Shown: piece after piece, positions 19,579 through 26,016 of the stretch
Layout of the letters: every line of letters starts with the position of its first letter
How positions within the stretch are numbered: position 1 is the stretch's first letter
NCBI GenBank assembly: GCA_963771735.1
Contig: CAVYUN010000001.1
Location: 186,001 to 250,000 of the forward strand
Direction: 5' to 3'
Origin: 66-474 sp963771735
GTDB taxonomy: Bacteria > Pseudomonadota > Gammaproteobacteria > Xanthomonadales > Rhodanobacteraceae
Length of the DNA stretch: 64,000 nucleotides
Position numbers and translations under genes: made by a program
Notes under the pieces: model-generated
Told to the model about the DNA's origin: nothing
The model's database searches: none
What the model saw: only the letters and a program-made list of their open reading frames with translations

Positions 19579-19835
19579 AATGGAGATTTCCGGATTTGAG
19601 CACGGCGTTGCCGGGACCGCCGGAGAACCGTCGCGAGCGAAGGCTAGTGCCATCCATGGCCAAGAACCTTGCGTGGTCGCCGGGGCACAGGCACCGGAGT
19701 GTACACGTCAGTACGTGAGGGTGCCGAGCACCGCCGGCACGCGAGCCACCTTCCAGATCGGCACGGACTGCCGGTCTGGACGCCTCGGGCGGTCACATGG
19801 GCCAGCCACATGGACGTGGCGATCAGCGCATCCGG
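19579..19835. other. Spacer between bamB and der with a copy of the CACATGGACGTG hairpin
   Basis: 257 bases with no gene. It holds one copy of the repeated hairpin (19804-19827, listed separately). bamB and der are normally adjacent and often share a transcript, so this relatively long spacer is unusual for the cluster here. Confidence 0.5.
19799..19832 (+). repeat. CACATGGACGTG hairpin repeat, copy A (weaker)
   Basis: CAGCCACATGGACGTGGCGA (from 19804) matches the other two copies (28418 and 55761) except for one extra C on the left and one extra G on the right, that is, one added base pair in the inner stem CCAC/GTGG around the loop ATGGAC. The outer flanks TGGGC and GCGCA pair four of five. 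It lies between bamB and der; read on their strand it is the reverse complement of the orientation seen at the other two copies relative to their genes. Confidence 0.5.
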
Positions 19836-21065
19836 TTATTTGGTGGCCCCTGAAATACGGTACGCCGCCACGTGCCCCTTCACGTCCTCGACATACACCA
19901 TGTCGCCGTTGACGACCGGGCGGGCGCGAATCGCGTCCTTCGACAGACGTTCCCGTGCGGCGAGCTTTCCGTCCGACAGATTCAGCCAATGCACGTAGCC
20001 TTGGACCCCGCCGAGCACGGCGTACTGATCCTGGATCGCCGGCGCGGTCAGCCAGTGGTATTGCAGCGCATCCTGTTTCCACAGATCGCCGCCGCCGTTC
20101 TTGGAGAACGCCCAGACCACCGAATCGCTGTCGACACCGACCAGTTCGTTGTCGGCCACGCCAATACCCACGTAACTCGAAAACTCGCGGTTCCACGAAA
20201 GTTGGCCTTGCGTCGCATCGATCGCAACCAATTCACCGTGATAAGCCGTGCCGTACAGGGTGCCGCCGTCGAGCTGCAACGTATCGTCGGCGTCGTTCAA
20301 TTTCTGGATATCGGTCCTGCCCAGGCCCTTGGTGATGGGCAGCTTCCACTGGATGACGCCGGTATCGCCGCGCAGTGAAACGATATTGCCGTCATCGCTG
20401 CCGAACATCACGACGCCATGTGCGGCCAGCAGCGGGCCATTGCCGCGCAGGCTCAACAGCGGCACGTTGGCCTGGTCGTTGAGCCATTTGCGTTCGCCGG
20501 TGTTGGCGTCGAATGCATACACGTAGCCCGAGTTGGTGCGCACGTAGACGGTGCCTGCGTCGATGGCGGGCGGCGATATCACTTCGTTGTCGACCTCGGC
20601 GCTCCACAACTGCTTGCCGGTTCCGGCATCCATGGCATAGACGTGCCCGTCCAGCGTGCCGACCACCAGAAGGTTGCCGAGTACCGTCGGCCCACCCGCG
20701 TAGCGGGCATCCGGTCCGGGGTGCTTGTGCTTGAACGGCCAGATGCCGCTGCCGACGCGCGTGGACTGCTCCCAGATTTCCTTGCCGGTCGCGGCATCGA
20801 GCGCCTCGATCTTGCCGTCGGTGCTGATCAAATAGAGCTTGCCGTCGGAGTACGCGGGTTGCAGCCGTACTCCCGATCGGCCGGCGCCATCACCGATGCG
20901 GGTGGACCAGACTTGCTGGACCTGCACCGTGGGCGTGAACTCGACCAGCGGCTTGGGCGGCTGGAGGTTGGAACCGCGATTGAATACCTTGCTCCACAAC
21001 CCGCAACCCGAAAGCGCGCATGTTGCGACCAGCAGTGAAAACAGCAGGAGGTAACGAAGCTTCAT
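19836..21065 (-). CDS. bamB: Outer membrane protein assembly factor BamB
   Basis: 409-residue lipoprotein of the BAM complex that folds outer-membrane proteins. The signal peptide ends in a lipobox (CALSGC, Cys about residue 21). The mature part is a PQQ-type eight-bladed beta-propeller with repeated blades such as GKIEALDAATGKEIWEQ, GHVYAMDAGTGKQLWSAE and GYVYAFDANTGERKWLND. ATG 21065 overlaps the yfgM-like stop in an ATGA pair, so the two are co-translated. A longer open frame extends upstream only because of overlap with that gene. Confidence 0.95.
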   Translation of the reverse strand: MKLRYLLLFSLLVATCALSGCGLWSKVFNRGSNLQPPKPLVEFTPTVQVQQVWSTRIGDGAGRSGVRLQPAYSDGKLYLISTDGKIEALDAATGKEIWEQSTRVGSGIWPFKHKHPGPDARYAGGPTVLGNLLVVGTLDGHVYAMDAGTGKQLWSAEVDNEVISPPAIDAGTVYVRTNSGYVYAFDANTGERKWLNDQANVPLLSLRGNGPLLAAHGVVMFGSDDGNIVSLRGDTGVIQWKLPITKGLGRTDIQKLNDADDTLQLDGGTLYGTAYHGELVAIDATQGQLSWNREFSSYVGIGVADNELVGVDSDSVVWAFSKNGGGDLWKQDALQYHWLTAPAIQDQYAVLGGVQGYVHWLNLSDGKLAARERLSKDAIRARPVVNGDMVYVEDVKGHVAAYRISGATK

Positions 21066-21727
21066 TTGGCCTGCTTCCCGGTCGAGGCAGCTTGCGGCTG
21101 CGTGAGATTGTCCAGTTTCATCTGTACGGCGCTGCGCCCCGGTGCATCCTGGTCCATCTTGGCCAGTGCTTCTCCATACGCCGAACGGGCCGCATCGACC
21201 TTCCCGAGTTTGAGCCACGCATCGCCGCGAAGTTCCGCAGCGATCGCCACGTAGTCGCCTTTCGGCACCTTGTCCAGCGAGGTCAACGCCTGTTGTGCCT
21301 GATCCTGCGCCAACTGTACCCGCGCCAGGCGCAGTGAAAACAGGGACTGCAGGGCCGGCTCCTTGCTGTGGGCCATGGCCCACTGGAGATCTTCGGCAGC
21401 TGGCTTCAAGTCGCCTTTGCCCACTTCGTAGTCGGCCACCGCGGCGCTGGCAAGCGCCGCATACGGCGATTTCGCATAATTCTTCTGCAGGTCACCAAGC
21501 GCGGCCGCCATGGCCTGCTTGTTGCCGGCTTGCACCGCATTCTGCACCACGGCGAACTGCGAGGCCGCCTGCAGCTCGGTGTTGGTCACATGGGCTTTCC
21601 ATTGCCGGTAGCCGAATATCAACGCCAGCGCGAGCAGCACGCCGACCACGATGGCGATGCCGTTCTCCTTGATCCATTTGCGGACTTGTTCGCCCTGTTC
21701 GTACGCGTCGTAATCTTCGAAAGCCAT
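21062..21727 (-). CDS. yfgM: YfgM-like periplasmic TPR protein, SecYEG-associated
   Basis: 221 residues: a cytoplasmic N-terminus with EDYDAYEQGEQVRKWIKENG, one transmembrane helix (about residues 24-42), then a periplasmic TPR-like alpha-helical domain. This is the YfgM/DUF2133 layout; E. coli YfgM associates with the SecYEG translocon and periplasmic chaperones. Its position directly before bamB matches the conserved yfgM-bamB-der order. The C-terminus is Gln- and Ala-rich. Confidence 0.88.
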   Translation of the reverse strand: MAFEDYDAYEQGEQVRKWIKENGIAIVVGVLLALALIFGYRQWKAHVTNTELQAASQFAVVQNAVQAGNKQAMAAALGDLQKNYAKSPYAALASAAVADYEVGKGDLKPAAEDLQWAMAHSKEPALQSLFSLRLARVQLAQDQAQQALTSLDKVPKGDYVAIAAELRGDAWLKLGKVDAARSAYGEALAKMDQDAPGRSAVQMKLDNLTQPQAASTGKQAK

Positions 21728-21790
21728 TGCTCACCCACGTGCACACGGACATTCCGCGCAGGCGCGGAAACGTGCAAGCATACAAGAGAT

Positions 21791-22744
21791 TCAGTCGTTT
21801 CCGCTCGCTGGCGACGAACCGAACACGTCGAAACGGGCGACATTGGCATGCCGGTAGGCATCCAGCGGCATCGCCTGGCCGTCGCGGGTCACGGCAACGC
21901 CGTCGGCATTGCCCAGCGTGACGTGCAACGGGCCCGCCGAATGCCAGGTGCGCGAATCGCCCGCATGCAGCATGCCGGAATCAACCTTGCCGCCGTCGGC
22001 GTCGGTGATCTCGAACCAGCAATCGGCGCTGGCGGCGAGTGTAAGTGCGTGCTTTCCGGAGGCTGCTGCGGAGTCCACCGGTAGTGCCGTCGCCTTGACC
22101 GTCGCAACCGGCTGGCTATCGTCGTTGAGGCCGATCGCCGCGAACGGGGTCATGGAAGCGCGGAATGGCGTGGCGTCTGGCGGCGGCACCACGATGCGTG
22201 GTTTCGTTGAGCTGACTGCCGCGGCTTGTGCGGACGAGCCGGGCTGATCCAGCGACACGATCCGCGCCGCCGGCCGCTGCAGGCCACCGCGAAGCCCGAG
22301 CAATACCAGCGGCACGGCGATGGTCGCCGTCAGCACGATATAGGTGGCGGCGGTTCCGTAACGTTGCAACAGCCAACGCGTACGCGAAGTCCGCGCGACC
22401 GACACCAGCGCGGGTTGCTCGTCCGGCGCCACGGCGCGCAGTGCATCGTCGCAACTGCCAGGGGGAAGCCCGAGGAATTTCGCATAGCTCTTCAACGCAC
22501 CGCGCAGGAACACGAAATGCTCGGACTCTCCGAAGTCCTCGCCCTCCAGTCTTTGCAGTACCTTGATCGGCAATCGCAGGTCGCGGCCGCAATCTGCGAG
22601 CGACAATCCCCTGGCTTCGCGGGCCGCACGCAAGTTCGCGCCGATGGAATCCCCGGATTTTCCGGCATCACGCACCACCGCTACCTTCTGCTTTTGCGGT
22701 TCGCCGGACGCGAACAAATCCTCGATCTCGTGATGGTCAGTCAT
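21791..22744 (-). CDS. rodZ: RodZ-like cytoskeletal/HTH membrane protein
   Basis: 317 residues. An N-terminal Xre-like HTH (about residues 30-95; IGANLRAAREARGLSLADCG, RLPIKVLQRLEGED, FLRGALKSYAKFLGLP) is followed by one transmembrane helix (about 125-150) and a periplasmic DUF4115 domain with CWFEITDADG and GPLHVTLGNADGV. RodZ links MreB to the cell-wall elongation machinery. The start ATG 22744 lies inside the end of pilW by eight bases. ispG and hisS, which often follow rodZ in gammaproteobacteria, are absent here. Confidence 0.88.
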   Translation of the reverse strand: MTDHHEIEDLFASGEPQKQKVAVVRDAGKSGDSIGANLRAAREARGLSLADCGRDLRLPIKVLQRLEGEDFGESEHFVFLRGALKSYAKFLGLPPGSCDDALRAVAPDEQPALVSVARTSRTRWLLQRYGTAATYIVLTATIAVPLVLLGLRGGLQRPAARIVSLDQPGSSAQAAAVSSTKPRIVVPPPDATPFRASMTPFAAIGLNDDSQPVATVKATALPVDSAAASGKHALTLAASADCWFEITDADGGKVDSGMLHAGDSRTWHSAGPLHVTLGNADGVAVTRDGQAMPLDAYRHANVARFDVFGSSPASGND

Positions 22745-23549
22745 GATTCGGGCCGTTGAGTGATTGCGCCTGAGGAGAATTCGGAAACTGGTCCTGCAGG
22801 CGATCGGAATAGTTGGAAGCCGTGCTCTTGTCGCCCAGACGCATGGCAATCCGGTAACCGAGCAGCAGTGATTCGGGGGTGGCCTGCCCCGCGGATTCGA
22901 AGCGCTGCATGTAGCCTCGTGCCTCGAAAGCCTTGCCACGGGCCAGATCAAGTTGCGCCATCGCGAGCAATGCCGGGCCATAACCCGATTGGATTTCCAG
23001 CGCCTTGTGCAGGTAGGGCTCGGCGCCGGTGTAATCCCCGGACTTCATCAGGCAGGTGCCCGCGTTGGTGTTGGCCACTTCGGGCGTCTTGTAAAACGGA
23101 TCGGCCAGCGCCTGCCGGTAATACTTCATGGCTTCCTGGCGCTTGCCCTGCTCGCACAGGAACTTGCCGTAGTTGTTGTTGCTATCGCCGTTGGACGGAT
23201 CCAGTGCAATCGCCTTGCGGAACTCCCCATCGGCATCCTGCAGGCGATTGATGCGCCAGTACAGGATCGCCAGAAGCGTGTGCGCCGGAACGTACTTGTC
23301 GTCGAATCCGATCGCCTTGTTCAAGGCGGTCTCGGCTTCCTTGAGGTGGTTTTGGCTCATGTACGCCGCCGCGAGTTGCGTGTGCGTCTGCGCGGCGGAT
23401 TGCTTGTCTTCCTGGTTGGTGTCGTGCGGCTCCTGCTTGAGGTTGTTGAGCTGCGACTGGTACTTGATGATGCCCGGATCGTGCCTGCAGGCCGCCAGAC
23501 CCAATGCGAGCACCATCACCCCCAGCACGTAGACGGACTTACGCTGCAT
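22737..23549 (-). CDS. pilW: Type IV pilus biogenesis pilotin lipoprotein PilW/PilF
   Basis: 270-residue outer-membrane lipoprotein with signal peptide and lipobox (LGLAAC, Cys about residue 21), then six or so TPR repeats (HLKEAETALNKAIGFDDKYV, ADGEFRKAIALDPSNGDSNN, GKRQEAMKYYRQALADP, YTGAEPYLHKALEIQSGYG). Such proteins help the PilQ secretin reach and assemble in the outer membrane. Location between rlmN and rodZ is the usual one in Pseudomonas and Xanthomonas. Start overlaps the rlmN end by eleven bases. Confidence 0.9.
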   Translation of the reverse strand: MQRKSVYVLGVMVLALGLAACRHDPGIIKYQSQLNNLKQEPHDTNQEDKQSAAQTHTQLAAAYMSQNHLKEAETALNKAIGFDDKYVPAHTLLAILYWRINRLQDADGEFRKAIALDPSNGDSNNNYGKFLCEQGKRQEAMKYYRQALADPFYKTPEVANTNAGTCLMKSGDYTGAEPYLHKALEIQSGYGPALLAMAQLDLARGKAFEARGYMQRFESAGQATPESLLLGYRIAMRLGDKSTASNYSDRLQDQFPNSPQAQSLNGPNHD

Positions 23550-24669
23550 CGGCTTGAACCTCGGTCGGGTGGGCCGCTACGACGCGGCGCTGGAATTCGG
23601 CGTGACGGCGGGTGCGGTCCGCCACCCGGCCCTTGAGCTGCCCGCAGGCGGCGTCGATGTCCTCGCCGCGGGTGCGTCGCACCATCGTCTGGACCCCGGC
23701 ATTCAGCAGAATGCTCTGGAACTCGCGAATAACGGTTTCGTCGGAACGTTCGTATTGCGTGCCGGGGAATGGATTGAATGGAATCAGGTTGACCTTGGCC
23801 GGCAGGCGCCGCATCAGCTTGACCAGTTGCTTCGCCAACACCGGCGCGTCATTGACGCCTCGCATCAGGGTGTATTCGAAGGTGATCGTCGAGCGCGGCC
23901 GGCGAGCTGCGTAACGCGCGCACGCATCCAGCAGCTCGTCGATGCCCCAGCGCTTGTTCAGCGGCACCAGTTGCGTGCGCAGTTCGTCGTTCGGCGCATG
24001 CAGCGAAACCGCCAGCGATACGTCCGCCACTTCGCCGAGCTTGTCGATCATCGGCACCAGGCCGGCAGTCGAAAGCGTCACGCGCTTGGACGCGAGTCCG
24101 AAGCCGAGGTCGTCGCGCATCAGGCTCATCGCCTTGACGACATTATCGAAGTTCAGAAGTGGCTCGCCCATGCCCATCATCACCACGTTGGTGATGCGGC
24201 GCTGCTGGTGGGTGATGTTTCCGAGTTGCTTCGCGGCATGCCACACCTGCCCGATGATTTCGGACGTGGCGAGGTTGCGATTGAAGCCCTGCGTGCCGGT
24301 GGAACAGAAACGGCAATTCAGCCCGCAGCCGATCTGTGATGAGACGCACAGGGTGCCGCGGGTGGGCTCCGGGATGTACACGGTTTCGACCGCGTTGCCG
24401 GCGTCCATGCCCAGCAGCCACTTGCGGGCGCCATCGCTCGAAGCCTTGTCCAGCAAGGCTCTCGGCGGAGCCACCAGGGCGATTTCGGGGAGCTTTTCGC
24501 GCAGGGACTTGCCGAGATCCGTCATTGCGCCGAAGTCGCTTTCGAGGCGATGATAGATCCACTTCATCACTTGATCGGCGCGATAAGGCTTCTCGCCAAG
24601 ACCGGCGAAGAAGTCACGCAATCCGTCGCGATCGAAGTCCAGCAGATTGGCACGGGCCGTGTCGGCCAT
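23539..24669 (-). CDS. rlmN: Dual-specificity 23S rRNA/tRNA methyltransferase RlmN
   Basis: 376-residue radical-SAM enzyme that methylates C2 of A2503 in 23S rRNA and A37 in some tRNAs. The iron-sulfur motif is GCGLNCRFCSTG (CxxxCxxC), then GMGEPLLNFDNV, LSTAGLVPMID, LAVSLHAPNDELR and the catalytic-Cys regions VRRTRGEDIDAACGQL. I prefer ATG 24669 over ATG 24675 because the Shine-Dalgarno GGGGA is seven bases before the former and directly abuts the latter. It lies 19 bases downstream of ndk. Confidence 0.95.
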   Translation of the reverse strand: MADTARANLLDFDRDGLRDFFAGLGEKPYRADQVMKWIYHRLESDFGAMTDLGKSLREKLPEIALVAPPRALLDKASSDGARKWLLGMDAGNAVETVYIPEPTRGTLCVSSQIGCGLNCRFCSTGTQGFNRNLATSEIIGQVWHAAKQLGNITHQQRRITNVVMMGMGEPLLNFDNVVKAMSLMRDDLGFGLASKRVTLSTAGLVPMIDKLGEVADVSLAVSLHAPNDELRTQLVPLNKRWGIDELLDACARYAARRPRSTITFEYTLMRGVNDAPVLAKQLVKLMRRLPAKVNLIPFNPFPGTQYERSDETVIREFQSILLNAGVQTMVRRTRGEDIDAACGQLKGRVADRTRRHAEFQRRVVAAHPTEVQADAA

Positions 24670-24688
24670 GTGCATTCCCCAAGTTCAA

Positions 24689-25117
24689 TCAACCGCGCGG
24701 GCAGAGATCCGTCGCGGCGAAGAAATAACCGATTTCGAAGCGCGCGGTATCCGGACCATCCGAACCGTGTACCGCATTGGCATCGATGCTTTGTGCAAAA
24801 TCCGCGCGAATCGTTCCGGACGCAGCTTCCTTCGGATTCGTGGCACCCATCAATTCGCGATTCTTCGCGATCGCACCCTCGCCTTCCAGCACCTGGATCA
24901 TGACCGGACCGGAAACCATGAAATCGACCAACGGTTTGAAGAACGGACGTTCGCGATGCACCGCGTAGAAACCTTCCGCTTCGTCACGCGACAGGTGTTT
25001 CATCTTCGCCGCCGCGATCTTCAGGCCGGCCTGTTCGAAGCGTGCGTAAATCTGGCCGATGACATTCTTGGCAACGGCATCGGGCTTGATGATGGAAAGG
25101 GTGCGCTCCAGCGCCAT
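24689..25117 (-). CDS. ndk: Nucleoside diphosphate kinase
   Basis: 142-residue kinase that equalises NTP pools through a phospho-histidine. MALERTLSIIKPDAVAKN, FYAVHRERPFFKPLVDFM, GATNPKEAASGTIRADFA and the active-site NAVHGSDGPDTARFEI are all canonical. It begins the minus-strand run ndk-rlmN-pilW-rodZ. Its promoter must lie in the 189-base region shared with the divergent TetR gene. Confidence 0.96.
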   Translation of the reverse strand: MALERTLSIIKPDAVAKNVIGQIYARFEQAGLKIAAAKMKHLSRDEAEGFYAVHRERPFFKPLVDFMVSGPVMIQVLEGEGAIAKNRELMGATNPKEAASGTIRADFAQSIDANAVHGSDGPDTARFEIGYFFAATDLCPRG

Positions 25118-25278
25118 GGGTTCCTCGACTGATGGCAAAGACAAAAAGACGCCCACGAAACCCTGCAGGGTCCGTGAGCATACCCTGAAAATTCCGCACA
25201 AAATGCGGAGTTAGCTCACAAATGAGTGAAAGATTCTAGCCCAACGGGCCGGAGTTGGCCACGCCGGTGGCCGAGGGT
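25118..25278. promoter_or_regulatory. Divergent ndk / TetR intergenic region with two short inverted repeats
   Basis: Two small inverted repeats sit close together: TCCGCA-caaaa-TGCGGA (25193-25209) and CTCA-caaa-TGAG (25216-25227). Neither is followed by a T run on either strand, so they are not obvious terminators; they may be operators or part of the ndk leader. The TetR promoter and operator further right are listed separately. Confidence 0.3.
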
Positions 25279-25307
25279 TTGACCCGCGCCGTCAACCGGC
25301 CTAGAAT
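25279..25307 (+). promoter_or_regulatory. Sigma-70 promoter of the TetR-fadN-fadA operon
   Basis: TTGACC (25279-25284), a 17-base spacer, and TAGAAT (25302-25307) make a near-consensus -35/-10 pair. The predicted start of transcription, about 25314, falls inside the palindromic operator that follows. The call is from sequence pattern only. Confidence 0.65.
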
Positions 25308-25324
25308 TCAAACGATTGTTTGAA
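25307..25324. promoter_or_regulatory. Palindromic operator, PsrA-like (TTCAAAC-N4-GTTTGAA)
   Basis: A perfect 7-base inverted repeat, TTCAAAC and GTTTGAA, separated by GATT. It contains the CAAAC-N-GTTTG core known from PsrA sites in Pseudomonas (G/CAAAC-N2-4-GTTTG/C). It overlaps the last base of the -10 box and the likely transcription start and ends 12 bases before the TetR start codon, the ideal place for autorepression of the regulator and the beta-oxidation genes behind it. Confidence 0.7.
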
Positions 25325-25336
25325 ACGCGAGTGGAC

Positions 25337-25957
25337 ATGCAGCAGAGCGCGCAATTTTCCACGCGTCAGAGAATCCTGGGCGCTGCCGAAATCCTGTTCG
25401 CCGAACGCGGATTCGCCGGCGCCTCGCTGCGCCAGGTGACCGCCGCCGCCAAGGTCAACCTGGCCGCCGTCAACTACCACTTCGGCTCCAAGGACAACCT
25501 GATCGAGGAAGTGTTCCGCCGCCGCCTGGACGAACTCAGCAGGCGCCGCCTGGAACGGCTTGCGAAGCTGGAAGCCACCGGCAAGGCCAGCCTGGAAACA
25601 GTACTGGATGCCTTCATCACACCGGCGCTGGAGCTGTCGCTGGACCGCAGGGGCGGTTCGGTCTTCATGCGCGTGCTGGCGCGTGCCTTTGCCGAACACA
25701 ACAGCAACCTGCGCAAGTTCCTGTCCGACAACTACGGCCATGTCCTCAAGGAGTTCGCGGCCGCGTTCGCCCGCCTGTTGCCCCAGCTCGACAAGGACGA
25801 ACTGTATTGGCGCCTCGACATCGCGGTCGGCGCACTTACTTACGCCATGGCCGATTTCGGCATGATCCAGCGCCGCAGCGGCGAGACCGAACGCGCCCAC
25901 CGCGAGCAGATGGCCAGGCACCTGATCCATTTCACCGCAGCAGGGTTGAAGGCCTGA
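25337..25957 (+). CDS. TetR-family regulator, PsrA-like, of fatty-acid oxidation
   Basis: 206 residues from ATG 25337. The HTH is at about residues 10-55 (TRQRILGAAEILFAERGFAG, then SLRQVTAAAKVNLAAVNYHF, GSKDNLIEEVF), ending with the TetR pattern NYHFGSK. The rest is an all-helical ligand domain. A TTG seven codons upstream lies inside the operator and is less likely. Only 59 bases separate it from the FadN-type gene, so one operon is likely. By location and operator it probably senses long-chain acyl-CoA or fatty acid and derepresses the operon; that is inference. Confidence 0.82.
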   Translation: MQQSAQFSTRQRILGAAEILFAERGFAGASLRQVTAAAKVNLAAVNYHFGSKDNLIEEVFRRRLDELSRRRLERLAKLEATGKASLETVLDAFITPALELSLDRRGGSVFMRVLARAFAEHNSNLRKFLSDNYGHVLKEFAAAFARLLPQLDKDELYWRLDIAVGALTYAMADFGMIQRRSGETERAHREQMARHLIHFTAAGLKA

Positions 25958-26016
25958 TCGCAACCATCCTCTCGCCCTCCTGTCTCATCGATTCGTTCAT
26001 CCATTCCGGAGCTTCC

